This document shows, piece after piece, positions 25,976 to 34,548 of a DNA stretch of 64,000 nt; positions within the stretch are counted from its first letter, which is position 1, and each line of letters begins with the position of its first letter. Origin of the DNA: CAVVJA01 sp963809815 (lineage in GTDB: Bacteria > Actinomycetota > Actinomycetes > Mycobacteriales > Jatrophihabitantaceae); NCBI GenBank assembly GCA_963809815.1, contig CAWELM010000020.1, forward strand, positions 1-64,000, in the 5' to 3' direction. The position numbers were made by a program, and so were the translations under genes. The notes beneath the pieces are model-generated. The model ran no database searches and had not been told where the DNA came from. It worked only from the letters and a program-made list of their open reading frames with translations.

Positions 25976-27055
25976 ATGACGGTCTTGCACGTCCGGGGAA
26001 TCCTCCTACCCGACGAGATCGAGCGTGACGCGTGGCTGATCGATGGCAGGTTGACGTTCGACCGCTATGCCGGCGCTGCCGAGACGATCAGCGACCGCGG
26101 ATACGTGCTCCCCGGATTCGTCGACGCGCACTGCCACATCGGCCTGGCGCCGGAGGGCCACGTTCCGGATCCCGACGGACAAGCCACGCAAGCTAAGCGC
26201 GATCGTGACGCGGGTGCACTGCTGCTACGCGATGCCGGATCGCCGGTGGACAACACCGGCGTGCAGCGGCGCGAGGATCTGCCTAGGCTGATTCGCGCCG
26301 GACGGCACATCGCCCGGCCGTACCGATATATCCGCGACCTCGGCGTCGAGGTCGAGCCCGATGATCTCGTGGCGGAGGTCGAGCGGCAGGCCGGGCGCGG
26401 TGACGGCTGGGTGAAGCTAGTGGGCGACTGGATCGATCGGTCGACCGGTGATCTTGGGCCGGTCTGGCCCGACGACGTCCTCAAAGACGCGGTCGCACGC
26501 GCCCACGAACTAGGTGTCCGCGTCGCGGTGCACGTGTTCGGCGAGGATGCTTTGCCTGCCCTGATCACCGCCGGAGTCGATTCAATCGAGCACGGCAGCG
26601 GGCTCACGGAGGACCTAGTTGACGAGGTAGTGCGGCGGGGGATGGCGGTGGTGCCGACGTTGATCAACATCGATAACTTTCCGGGCATCGCCGCAACCGG
26701 CGAAGCCAAGTTCCCGATCTACTCGGCGCACATGCGCGCGTTGCACGAGACGTCGCGTCAGCGAATCAGGCAGGCTTGGGAGGCCGGAGTGCCGATCTAC
26801 ACGGGTACTGACGCCGGCGGCTCAATGCACCATGGCCTGGTGCGAGAGGAGATTCGGGAGCTCGTCGGCGCCGGCATTCCCGCCGCCGAGGTCATAGCCC
26901 AGTCGTCCTGGCGCGCGCGGGAATGGCTGGGGCTCCCTGGCTTGGTCGAGGGCGCGCCGGCAGATCTCGTCGTGTATGAAGCTGACCCCCGGGTTGATCT
27001 TGCGACGCTCGCGAAGCCGCAGCGGATCGTGTTGCGCGGCGCAGTGGTTGCCTGA
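25976..27055 (+). CDS. amidohydrolase-family metal-dependent hydrolase
   Basis: 359 residues of the amidohydrolase TIM-barrel type. The first metal motif is GFVDAHCHIG. A lysine in GWVKLVGDW is a candidate carboxylated bridging residue. VAVHVFGEDAL and SIEHGSGL supply further histidines, and YTGTDAGGSMHHG supplies the catalytic Asp. The C-terminal GLVEGAPADLVVYEADP is the family's closing beta-sandwich motif. It resembles imidazolonepropionase- and Xaa-Pro-dipeptidase-like members. It is cytoplasmic, and the substrate is unknown. The gene stands alone between the broken protease tail and proS. Confidence 0.87.
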   Translation: MTVLHVRGILLPDEIERDAWLIDGRLTFDRYAGAAETISDRGYVLPGFVDAHCHIGLAPEGHVPDPDGQATQAKRDRDAGALLLRDAGSPVDNTGVQRREDLPRLIRAGRHIARPYRYIRDLGVEVEPDDLVAEVERQAGRGDGWVKLVGDWIDRSTGDLGPVWPDDVLKDAVARAHELGVRVAVHVFGEDALPALITAGVDSIEHGSGLTEDLVDEVVRRGMAVVPTLINIDNFPGIAATGEAKFPIYSAHMRALHETSRQRIRQAWEAGVPIYTGTDAGGSMHHGLVREEIRELVGAGIPAAEVIAQSSWRAREWLGLPGLVEGAPADLVVYEADPRVDLATLAKPQRIVLRGAVVA

Positions 27056-27123
27056 TCCTACGGTCATCACTGACCGGTGGAGGCGGGTCAATTCGCTACT
27101 GGGGACTCCGTAGCATCCCTGTT

Positions 27124-28527
27124 ATGGCACGCGTGCTCACTCCGCAGGCAGAGGACTTCCCTCGCTGGTACCAGGACGTCGTCGGCAAGGCCGAGCTGGC
27201 CGACAACGGACCGGTTCGCGGCACTATGGTCATTCGGCCCTACGGCTACGCGATCTGGGAACGCATGCAAGCGGAGATGGACGCCCGGATCAAGAACGCC
27301 GGGGCGCAGAATGCCTACTTCCCCCTGTTCATCCCGGAGTCATACCTCAACCGGGAAGCAGAGCACGTCGAGGGCTTCAGCCCGGAACTTGCCGTCGTGA
27401 CGCATGCGGGCGGCAAGGCGCTCGACGAGCCGATCATCGTCCGACCTACGTCCGAGACGGTTATCGGGGAGTTCATGGCGAAGTGGGTAAACAGCTATCG
27501 CGATCTTCCCTTGCTGCTCAACCAATGGGCGAACGTCGTCCGATGGGAGCTCCGGCCGCGGATCTTCCTGCGTACCACCGAATTCCTGTGGCAAGAGGGT
27601 CACACCGCGCACGCGACGTATGAAGAGGCGCGGGCCTACGCGCGGCGGATCTTGCTCGAGGTCTACACCGACTTCATGGTCCGAGTACTGGCGATTCCCG
27701 TGGTCGTCGGCCGCAAGACCGCCGCAGAACGCTTCGCCGGCGCGATCAACACGACGGCTTGCGAGGCCATGACGCGAGACGGCAAGGCGTTGCAGATGGG
27801 TACGTCGCACGAGCTCGGTCAGAATTTCGCGCGCGCTTTCAACATCGAGTTCTCGGGCGCGGACGGTCGGCGTTCTCTGGCGTGGACGACCTCATGGGGA
27901 AGCTCGGCCCGGATGGTCGGGGGTCTCATCATGGTGCACGGCGACGACCACGGGTTGCGGGTACCGCCGGCGCTCGCGCCGATCCAGGTAGTGGTCATGG
28001 CGGTCAAGGACGAGGGTGTCGCGGCAGCTCGCCGGATCGGCGACGAGCTGCGGACCCTCGGCATACGCGTCGCTGTGGACGATGATGCCGACATCCAGTT
28101 CGGCCGCCGTGCGGTCGACTGGGAGCTGAAAGGCGTGCCACTCCGTCTCGAAGTCGGTCCACGCGATCTCGCGGCTGGTCAAGCGACGATCGTCAACCGG
28201 ATTTCCGGCGCCGAGAAGGCATCGGTCTCGCTGGACGGTCTAGGCGGTGAGGTGGCCCGGCTCCTCGCGACCGAGCAGGACGCAATGCTGGAGGCAGCTC
28301 GCGCGGAACGGGATGCGCGCATCGTCGAGGTGACCTCGGTCGACGATGCCGCGGCTACGGCAGCAGACGGCTGGGCGAAGATCTCATGGAGCAAGCTTGG
28401 TCTGGATGGCGAGGCGACTCTGGCCCGCGCCGGGGTGACGGTTCGATGCTTGCAGCGCGCCGACGGCGCGGTGCCGGACAGTGACGATGAGCCGGATCTG
28501 GTCGCCTTCGTCGCTCGCTCGTACTAA
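27124..28527 (+). CDS. proS: proline--tRNA ligase, short (type 3, eukaryote/archaea-like) form
   Basis: 467 residues, starting VLTPQAEDFPRWYQDVVGKAELAD and containing VIRPYGYAIWERMQ, the signature of the archaeal/eukaryotic-like ProRS. The class II motifs are intact (NVVRWELRPRIFLRTTEFLWQEGHTAH; GSSARMVGGLIMVHGDDHG). The INS editing domain of bacterial-type ProRS (~570 residues) is absent. The protein ends in an anticodon domain and a C-terminal extension finishing in Tyr. It charges tRNA-Pro. Trans-editing of misacylated Ala-tRNA-Pro, if any, would need a separate protein not seen here. Confidence 0.95.
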   Translation: MARVLTPQAEDFPRWYQDVVGKAELADNGPVRGTMVIRPYGYAIWERMQAEMDARIKNAGAQNAYFPLFIPESYLNREAEHVEGFSPELAVVTHAGGKALDEPIIVRPTSETVIGEFMAKWVNSYRDLPLLLNQWANVVRWELRPRIFLRTTEFLWQEGHTAHATYEEARAYARRILLEVYTDFMVRVLAIPVVVGRKTAAERFAGAINTTACEAMTRDGKALQMGTSHELGQNFARAFNIEFSGADGRRSLAWTTSWGSSARMVGGLIMVHGDDHGLRVPPALAPIQVVVMAVKDEGVAAARRIGDELRTLGIRVAVDDDADIQFGRRAVDWELKGVPLRLEVGPRDLAAGQATIVNRISGAEKASVSLDGLGGEVARLLATEQDAMLEAARAERDARIVEVTSVDDAAATAADGWAKISWSKLGLDGEATLARAGVTVRCLQRADGAVPDSDDEPDLVAFVARSY

Positions 28528-29100
28528 CAATTGGTAACCCGAAGGCGGGTTGAGATTCACCCGCTAGCAAAGAGGATTCAACGTCAGGTAGACGTCTGGA
28601 AACTCGTACTTGCCACCTGGATGACGAGCGAGTAGAAATTGCGCTACGCCGAACCGAACGGGGAGGCGGGATCGAGAAGGAAGCCTAGCTTCGCCCGGCG
28701 GGGTGACCCGTTGGGAGCCGCGGGTGACGACGCGGTGGCTTCGGCGGAGATCTCGTGAGGTCAGGAGGCGTCACAGGCCCAGACCGACCGTGGGGCCGCT
28801 CGAACTCATACTTCGAGCGGCCCCACACCCTTTGTAGCGCGACTCCCGCTGTGCTGCCGTGAGGCGCGCGGGTGACGCACATCACTCCCGCGACCGGTTG
28901 ACGCTTTTCCTTCGTGCCCGGTGACGACGCCGGGCGGTCTCGGCCAGGTTCGAGATCGCGCAGGCCACATGGCAGAATGACCGATCGAGTACTGGTTGCG
29001 ACGGGTTTTGGGCCTGCCCGCGATCTGTCCGAGGTACACGCGAACTTCGACGACCGGAGCAGCGTGTCCATTCCTGCACACGTCTGGAGCACGAACGCCT
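28528..29100. other. intergenic region before rpsP, no gene seen
   Basis: The 573-base gap has no supported coding frame. A small AACCCG/CGGGTT hairpin sits at 28536-28551, just after proS. A very strong hairpin is at 28790-28826. The right half must hold the promoter and leader of the rpsP operon. I looked for tRNA, RNase P RNA and common riboswitch motifs here and found none. Confidence 0.6.
28790..28826. terminator. 15-bp perfect hairpin, terminator-like
   Basis: GTGGGGCCGCTCGAA (28790-28804) and its exact reverse complement (28812-28826) enclose a 7-base loop, followed by CCCTTTG. It lies 263 bases after the proS stop and ~275 before rpsP. It is too far from proS to be a simple terminator unless a transcript continues that far. 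It could end a small RNA or insulate the ribosomal operon. Confidence 0.7.
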
Positions 29101-29613
29101 GTGGCAACAAAGATCAAGCTCATGCGCCTGGGGAAGATGCGTGAGCCGCACTACCGCATCGTGGTCGCCGACGCTCGCACCAAGCGGGATGGGCGCGCGA
29201 TTGAGACGATCGGTGAATATCATCCGAAGAGCGAGCCTTCGATCATCAAGGTCGACGCCGAACGGGCCGCATACTGGCTGGGAGTGGGTGCCCAGCCGAC
29301 CGAGGCGGTGGCCGCGATCCTCAGGGCTACCGGCGACTGGCAGAAGTACAAGGGACTGCCGGAGCCGAGTCCGCTCAAGCTGCCGCCTGCCAAGCCGGAC
29401 AAGCTCGCCCGGTTCAATTCCGCCCTGGCCGAGACCACGGGCGGAGTGTCCGACACGCCGGCAACGACCCCCCGAAAGCGCCCGGCTAAGACCGTCGAGT
29501 CGGCGTCCGGCGCCGGCGCAGCGCAAAAAGCCGACGCGGACGAAGCACAGCCGACCACGCCGGACCCACCGGCGACCGACGCGGACAACCAGGGTGACCG
29601 GGCGGAGAGCTGA
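29101..29613 (+). CDS. rpsP: 30S ribosomal protein S16
   Basis: Starts ATKIKLMRLGKMREPHYRIVVAD, the conserved S16 N-terminus, followed by GRAIETIGEYHPKSEPS and GAQPTEAVAAILRATGDW. The S16 core is about 85-110 residues; here a ~60-residue Ala/Pro/Thr-rich acidic tail brings it to 170, as in mycobacteria. The frame is open upstream to 28996, but the GTG at 29101 matches the family start. First gene of the rpsP-KH-rimM-trmD-rplS-lepB block. Confidence 0.95.
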   Translation: MATKIKLMRLGKMREPHYRIVVADARTKRDGRAIETIGEYHPKSEPSIIKVDAERAAYWLGVGAQPTEAVAAILRATGDWQKYKGLPEPSPLKLPPAKPDKLARFNSALAETTGGVSDTPATTPRKRPAKTVESASGAGAAQKADADEAQPTTPDPPATDADNQGDRAES

Positions 29614-29614
29614 C

Positions 29615-29851
29615 GTGCTCGAGGAAGCCCTCGAGCACCTGGTACGCGGCATCGTCGACCATCCGGACGACGTCACGGTCGACATGGTGAACAACCGGCG
29701 CGGAGCTAGGTTGGAGGTTCGGGTACATCCTGACGATCTCGGTCGGGTCATTGGCCGCAATGGGCGCACAGCGAAGGCCCTCCGCCAGGTTGTCGCCGGC
29801 GTCGGCGGAAAGGGCGTTCGGGTCGACGTGATCGACGTCGACCGGCCCTGA
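29615..29851 (+). CDS. khpA: KH-domain RNA-binding protein (KhpA type)
   Basis: 78 residues, one KH domain with the GxxG loop in GRVIGRNGRTAKALRQV. It begins LEEALEHLVRGIVDHPDDV, typical of the small KH protein encoded between rpsP and rimM. The GTG start is one base after the rpsP stop, so it is co-translated. In Firmicutes KhpA pairs with KhpB to bind RNA; a partner is not in this window. Confidence 0.93.
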   Translation: MLEEALEHLVRGIVDHPDDVTVDMVNNRRGARLEVRVHPDDLGRVIGRNGRTAKALRQVVAGVGGKGVRVDVIDVDRP

Positions 29852-29887
29852 TCGCCGAGCCGCACCCCCGTATTCGTCAGGTCGCGG

Positions 29888-30406
29888 ATGAGCGAGCCGG
29901 AGTTAGTCGCAGTGGGACGAGTAGGTCCGGCGCACGGTGTGCGGGGAGCCGTCTTCGTGCAGCCGTGGACAGACGATCCGGCTGACCGATTCGCGGTCGG
30001 CGCGCGACTGGAAACGAACCCGAATTCCGCGGGTCCCCTGACGGTAGCCGCACGACGTGATCACAGCGGACGGGTTGTCGTGCAGTTCGACGGAGTAACT
30101 GATCGCGAGGGCGCCGCGGCGTTACACGGCGTCGTGCTCCTCGCGCCGGCTCACGCTCGGCCGCCGCTGGCCGATCCCGATGATTTCTACGACACCGACC
30201 TGGTTGGCCTGCAGGCGTCGACGGTCGACGGCGAGGCACTCGGCCCGGTGACCAACGTCTTGCATGGGCCAGCGGGGGACTACCTCGAGGTGCGCGTCGA
30301 TGGGCGCGAGCGACTGATTCCGTTCGTGGCGGCCATCGTTCCTGAGGTAGACCTCGCCGCAGGCACGGTACGTATCGATCCGCCCGAAGGGCTGCTCGAC
30401 CTGTGA
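29888..30406 (+). CDS. rimM: ribosome maturation factor RimM
   Basis: 172 residues: an N-terminal RimM barrel (VAVGRVGPAHGVRGAVFVQPWTD) and a C-terminal PRC-barrel-like domain (YDTDLVGLQA, LEVRVDGRERLIPFV, PEGLLDL). It assists 30S head assembly by binding S19. Its stop overlaps the trmD GTG by four bases, which matches the universal rimM-trmD coupling. Confidence 0.95.
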   Translation: MSEPELVAVGRVGPAHGVRGAVFVQPWTDDPADRFAVGARLETNPNSAGPLTVAARRDHSGRVVVQFDGVTDREGAAALHGVVLLAPAHARPPLADPDDFYDTDLVGLQASTVDGEALGPVTNVLHGPAGDYLEVRVDGRERLIPFVAAIVPEVDLAAGTVRIDPPEGLLDL

Positions 30407-31113
30407 CGAACTCGGTCCTGCGACTAGATGTCGTCACGATCTTCCCGAGCTATCTTCAGCCGCTGCGGGAATCTTTGCTGGGTCGAGCCATCGGCCGGGG
30501 CGTCATCGAGCTAGCCGTGCATGATCTGCGGCGCTACACCGACGACGTCCACCGCACGGTGGATGACGCACCGTACGGCGGGGGACCGGGCATGGTCATG
30601 CTGCCCGAACCGTGGGGCCGCGCGCTCGACGACATCGCGCCACCGGCGGCCAGGCCGCAGCCTCGGCTGGTCGTGCCGACGCCGTCCGGCCGGCCATTCA
30701 GCCAGGCGGTGGCTACCGAGTTCGCCCACGAGCCCTGGCTGTTGTTCGCGTGTGGCCGGTACGAGGGCATCGACGCCCGCGTGCCGGAGTACGCCGCCGC
30801 CCGCATGCGCGTCGACGAGGTGAGCATCGGTGACTATGTGCTAGCCGGTGGTGAAGCGGCTGTGCTGGTCATCGTCGAGGCGGTGACCCGGCTGATACCC
30901 GGCGTCGTGGGCAACGCGGACTCCGTCGACGACGACTCCTTCGCTTCCGGAATCCACGGGCTGCTCGAGGCGCCGGTCTACACCAAGCCCGCCCGGTGGC
31001 GTGGCTTCGATGTGCCCACCGTGCTGCTGTCCGGCCATCACGCTGCGATCGCCGCGTGGCGGGCCGAGCAGTCCCAGCGGCGTACGGTTGCGCGCCGGCC
31101 GGATCTGCTGTGA
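30403..31113 (+). CDS. trmD: tRNA (guanine37-N1)-methyltransferase
   Basis: 236 residues of the SPOUT trefoil-knot family. N-terminal LDVVTIFPSYLQPLRESLLGRA and DDAPYGGGPGMVM, then the knot and SAM site: LLFACGRYEGIDARV and DEVSIGDYVLAGGEAA. The C-terminal domain has TKPARWRGFDVPTVLLSGHH. It makes m1G37 in tRNA, which prevents frameshifting. Translationally coupled to rimM. Confidence 0.96.
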   Translation: MTNSVLRLDVVTIFPSYLQPLRESLLGRAIGRGVIELAVHDLRRYTDDVHRTVDDAPYGGGPGMVMLPEPWGRALDDIAPPAARPQPRLVVPTPSGRPFSQAVATEFAHEPWLLFACGRYEGIDARVPEYAAARMRVDEVSIGDYVLAGGEAAVLVIVEAVTRLIPGVVGNADSVDDDSFASGIHGLLEAPVYTKPARWRGFDVPTVLLSGHHAAIAAWRAEQSQRRTVARRPDLL

Positions 31114-31295
31114 GCCGTCGTATCACTGCCGACGTTCCCGTTATCGGATACTCAGGCGGTTGTGGCACCATGAGGGGGTTGTCCTCGCGACAGACGGCGA
31201 CCTCCGGGCGTCTCGTGGGGGCGCGCCAACCCCAGTACCGGCGCCCATGACGCCGCGTGCCGCATGTCCGCCGTACCTGAAGAAAGTGACACGTG

Positions 31296-31652
31296 ATGAA
31301 CACCCTCGATGGTCTGGACGCCGACTCTCTGCGCGAGGACGTGCCCAACTTCCGTCCAGGTGACACCCTGAGGGTGCACGTCCGAGTGGTCGAGGGCTCC
31401 CGATCCCGCGTGCAGGTGTTCCAAGGCGTCGTCATCCGGCGGCAAGGCAGCGGGCTGCGTGAGACGTTCACGGTCCGCAAGATCAGCTTCGGGGTTGGCG
31501 TGGAGCGCACGTTCCCGGTACACACGCCGATCATCGACAAGATAGAGGTCGTGACTCGGGGCGACGTACGGAGGGCGAAGCTGTACTACTTGCGTGACCT
31601 GCGCGGGAAAGCGGCAAAGATCAAGGAGAAGCGGGAGACCGTCGCCCGCTGA
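31296..31652 (+). CDS. rplS: 50S ribosomal protein L19
   Basis: 118 residues with FRPGDTLRVHVRVVEGSRSR, FQGVVIRRQGSGLRETFTVRKIS and RAKLYYLRDLRGKAAKIKEKR, the standard L19 sequence at the 30S-50S interface. I use the ATG at 31296; a GTG directly before it (31293) is equally in frame. A 182-base leader separates it from trmD and may hold its own promoter. Confidence 0.96.
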   Translation: MNTLDGLDADSLREDVPNFRPGDTLRVHVRVVEGSRSRVQVFQGVVIRRQGSGLRETFTVRKISFGVGVERTFPVHTPIIDKIEVVTRGDVRRAKLYYLRDLRGKAAKIKEKRETVAR

Positions 31653-31671
31653 CGCCCGCGGCGACGTACGG

Positions 31672-32700
31672 ATGGGCGACGATCGGCCGGGACACGATCA
31701 CGCAGAACCGTCGGGTGAATCCCCTGGTGAGCGGGACGATCCGCTCGCGGATCCCCCCGGCACCGGCTGGCAGTCGGACCAGCGCCCGGATCCGGGCGAG
31801 AATCCACCGACGATGAGGCAGCCGCCCGGGGACGATGTCTCGGACAATGCAGTTACCGGTCGGCGGCGACGGCGCGGTCGGCACAGCCTCAGACGACCCA
31901 AGCAGGGAAAGACCAAGGCGCCCTGGTGGGAACTTCCCCTCCTGGTCGCGGTGGCCATCCTGGTCGCCGTTCTGATCAAGACGTTTCTGGTCCAGCCGTT
32001 CTACATTCCGTCTCAATCGATGGAGAAGACGCTGCACGGGTGTGCCGGGTGCTCCGGAGACCGGATTCTTGTCAACAAGCCGATCTACTACCTCCGGGAT
32101 CCCCACCCAGGTGACATTGTCGTATTTCGAGCGCCCACCGACGTCTGGTTCAACGAGCCCCTACCGGCCACCCCGTCCAACCCGATCGTGCGGGGTTTGC
32201 GCTGGTTCGGACAGCTGGTAGGCCTCGTGCCTCCCGACGAGCACGACCTGGTCAAGCGGGTCATTGCCGTCGGCGGTCAGTCGGTCAAGTGCTGCGATGC
32301 GGAAGGCAACGTGCAGGTCAGCGACTCCGGGCCGACCGGCCCATGGCGGTCGCTGAACGAACCGTACGTCTCCTCCCGGCTGCCCGGAACCGAGGCGGAG
32401 TTCGGCCCGGTGACAGTACCCAAGGGCCGGCTATGGGTCATGGGTGACAACCGCGCGCAATCCGACGACTCCCGCTACCACTACGTCAACGACTACAAGA
32501 ACGACCCGGTGCAAAGCACGGTCCCGACGGGCGATGTCATCGGCAAGGCCGTGATCATCGCGTGGCCGCCCTCTCGGTGGCGCACGCTCGGAACGCCGAG
32601 CACGTTCACCTCGGCCGGAGCGACTGCCATGCCGGCCGTGGCGTCCGCGGCGGTAGTCGGTCCGGTGTGGTGGCTGCGGCGGCGGCGTCGCAGGCGGTAA
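31672..32700 (+). CDS. lepB: signal peptidase I
   Basis: 342 residues. A ~80-residue acidic then basic cytoplasmic N-terminus precedes one membrane helix (ELPLLVAVAILVAVLIKTFLV). The catalytic domain has the Ser nucleophile in YIPSQSMEKTL, the general-base Lys in DLVKRVIAVGG and the box E motif VMGDNRAQSDDSRYH. It cleaves Sec and Tat signal peptides outside the membrane. A second hydrophobic stretch and a poly-Arg tail at the C-terminus suggest a second membrane anchor. The start at 31672, just after rplS, is preferred; the frame is open to 31594 inside rplS. Confidence 0.92.
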   Translation: MGDDRPGHDHAEPSGESPGERDDPLADPPGTGWQSDQRPDPGENPPTMRQPPGDDVSDNAVTGRRRRRGRHSLRRPKQGKTKAPWWELPLLVAVAILVAVLIKTFLVQPFYIPSQSMEKTLHGCAGCSGDRILVNKPIYYLRDPHPGDIVVFRAPTDVWFNEPLPATPSNPIVRGLRWFGQLVGLVPPDEHDLVKRVIAVGGQSVKCCDAEGNVQVSDSGPTGPWRSLNEPYVSSRLPGTEAEFGPVTVPKGRLWVMGDNRAQSDDSRYHYVNDYKNDPVQSTVPTGDVIGKAVIIAWPPSRWRTLGTPSTFTSAGATAMPAVASAAVVGPVWWLRRRRRRR

Positions 32701-33134
32701 AGCCTGGTCTAAGCGTCGCGCATGCAGGTCCGGTTCCGCAGATCTGGGCTTCTCGCTCGTGATCTTGGAGTTATCTCTCGATAGCGACGACGACCGCGAA
32801 TCCGGTCAGGGCCAGATACAAGATCGTCGGTCGTGATCTTGGAATTCCAAAATAGGCGCCTGGGTTCAACTGACGGTTGCAACGCTTCGGTTGATGTCTT
32901 CGGTGATGAGGCAGTCATGCCTGTTAGGTGCGTCGGCTTCCTCGGTCGTCATCTTGGACCGCTCCGGCCTTGCCGATCGGTCGCCCGAGCTCGGGCAACG
33001 CGCGGTTCCGGCAAACCGGATAAGCATGAGCAGCCCTGAGTCTCCTACCCGGTGCCTGGAGCACCGTCGCTCAAGCCGGGCCAAGGCAGGACCTGTCCAC
33101 GCCCAGTCCGCGCGCGCGTAACGTTCGATTCGTC
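32701..33134. other. intergenic region lepB-rnhB with decayed repeat copies
   Basis: 434 bases with no supported gene. They contain several half copies of the 43-bp palindrome family. Left arms lie at 32761-32773 (12 of 13 matches), 32835-32847 (11 of 13) and 32950-32962 (9 of 13). A right-arm-like stretch lies at 32813-32825 (9 of 13). Two of the left arms are preceded by TCGGTCGT. Confidence 0.6.
32761..32847. repeat. decayed arms of the 13-17-13 palindromic element
   Basis: Two left arms (32761-32773 and 32835-32847) and one weak right arm (32813-32825) are recognisable. None has an intact partner at the 17-base spacing, so these look like relics. The flank TCGGTCGTGATCTTGGA at 32829-32843 is the reverse complement of the flank seen near 49888. 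Confidence 0.55.
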
Positions 33135-33923
33135 ATGACGCAGTCCGCCCGTACTCGTTCCGGCCGGCGTCCGGCCGCACTTCCGTTCCGTCCGCCTCGG
33201 GTCATCGTCCGACGGGAGTCGGGCTTGGGGGCATATGAGACCGCACTGCGACGAGCCGGGTTTCCCACGATCGCCGGCGCGGATGAGGCGGGACGCGGGG
33301 CCTGCGCGGGGCCGCTCGTCGTCGCAGCGTGCGTCCTGCCGCCGGGACGGCGAGGGGAGATCGAGGGACTGGCCGACTCCAAACTGCTCACACCGGCGGT
33401 TCGTGAACAGCTGTACGCGCAGATTGTGTCTCGGGCCACGGCGTGGTCGATCGTGGTGGTATCTGCCGCCGAGATCGATCGAACGGGACTACATGTCACC
33501 AACGTGGCCGGAATGCGGCGAGCGCTCGCTGCCCTTTCGCCGAGACCGGCCTACGCCCTGACCGATGGATTCCCCGTTCCCGGGCTGGGCTTCCCCACAA
33601 CGGCGGTGTGGAAAGGCGATGCCGTCGTGGCATGCATCGCGGCGGCATCGATCCTCGCCAAGGTCACCCGAGACCGGATGATGGTGGAAATGCACGCCCA
33701 GTTCCCGCACTATGACTTCGACCGCCACAAGGGGTACGTCACTCCTGAGCACGCTGAGGCATTACATGCGCACGGGCCGTGTGCGGAGCACCGGGCCTCC
33801 TATATCAACGTGCGCCGGGCCGCTGCCCTGCAACAGCTCGGCGCGATGCTGGACAATGGCACTGCGGGGCCATCCCTAACCCGGGAACCATCCCTAACCC
33901 GGTCGGAGCAGGAGATCGCGTGA
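33135..33923 (+). CDS. rnhB: ribonuclease HII
   Basis: 262 residues. The catalytic acids are Asp50-Glu51 in AGADEAGRGACAGP, Asp144 in ALTDGFPVPG and Asp180 in LAKVTRDRMM. LADSKLL and YDFDRHKGYVTPEHAEAL are further family motifs. It cuts the RNA strand of RNA-DNA hybrids, including single ribonucleotides. The tail has an in-frame 18-base duplication (PSLTRE PSLTRS; 33870 and 33888). The ~30-residue basic N-terminal extension is longer than in E. coli. Confidence 0.95.
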   Translation: MTQSARTRSGRRPAALPFRPPRVIVRRESGLGAYETALRRAGFPTIAGADEAGRGACAGPLVVAACVLPPGRRGEIEGLADSKLLTPAVREQLYAQIVSRATAWSIVVVSAAEIDRTGLHVTNVAGMRRALAALSPRPAYALTDGFPVPGLGFPTTAVWKGDAVVACIAAASILAKVTRDRMMVEMHAQFPHYDFDRHKGYVTPEHAEALHAHGPCAEHRASYINVRRAAALQQLGAMLDNGTAGPSLTREPSLTRSEQEIA

Positions 33924-33989
33924 GTAACCGCAACAAGCGAGGGCAAGCATGAACGAGCGAGCATCGCGGGCGCGACAGCGCCGAGGACC

Positions 33990-34100
33990 GGGGTCCCTGC
34001 GAAATCGCGGATCGATTTTGTGGGGTGCAGGTGCGGAACGAGCGACCGATGAGCGGGGTCCCTCCGAAATCGCGGAGCGTTTTCGTGGGATGCAGGTGCG
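33990..34100. repeat. two direct copies of a second hairpin repeat family
   Basis: Units at 33990-34035 and 34055-34100 (46 bases each, 65-base period) both begin GGGGTCCCT and end GTGCAGGTGCG. Each contains a stem of the form CGAAATCGC-GGA-GCGATTTCG: seven of nine right-arm bases match in the first unit and eight of nine in the second. Related sequences in reverse orientation occur at 49668-49690 and 49812-49830. Confidence 0.75.
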
Positions 34101-34121
34101 CTTGTGCGGAGGGGCAGTCCG

Positions 34122-34445
34122 ATGAGTGCTGAGGATCTCGAAAACTACGAGACCGACATGGAGCTGCAGCTCTATCGCGAGTACAAGGACATCGTCGCCC
34201 AGTTCAGCTACGTCGTGGAAACCGAGCGCCGGTTCTACCTGACTAACGATGTCGACCTTCAGCCGCGTACCTCGGACGGTGAGGTGTACTTCGAGCTGAC
34301 TATGCGTGACGCCTGGGTGTGGGACATGTACCGCCCGGCCCGGTTTGTCAAGACCGTGCGGGTGCTGACTTTCAAGGACGTCAACATCGAGGAATTGGAG
34401 AAGCCTGACCTCGAGCTGCCCGACAAGGATGGCTTCGGCACCTAA
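34122..34445 (+). CDS. DUF2469 family protein
   Basis: 107 residues, MSAEDLENYETDMELQLYREY followed by DIVAQFSYVVETERRFYLTNDVDL and DAWVWDMYRPARFVK. This is the conserved actinobacterial DUF2469 protein, usually found right after rnhB. It is acidic and soluble, with unknown function. The ATG at 34122 is chosen because GGAGGGG lies eight bases upstream; the frame opens slightly earlier at 34104. Confidence 0.93.
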   Translation: MSAEDLENYETDMELQLYREYKDIVAQFSYVVETERRFYLTNDVDLQPRTSDGEVYFELTMRDAWVWDMYRPARFVKTVRVLTFKDVNIEELEKPDLELPDKDGFGT

Positions 34446-34548
34446 GCCGCGCGGACACGTGTCAAGTCCGTCTTCCACAGCCCATTTGGTTATCCACAGT
34501 TCTCCCTGACGCGTCCCGCGCACAGTCCCGTCCGGCCAAGCTCGGGTC

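Noticed and set aside
28528..28826. RNase P RNA, tRNA or known riboswitch after proS
   Set aside because: None of the conserved core sequences (RNase P P4 region, tRNA T-arm, cobalamin or TPP boxes) is present; only the hairpin is supported.
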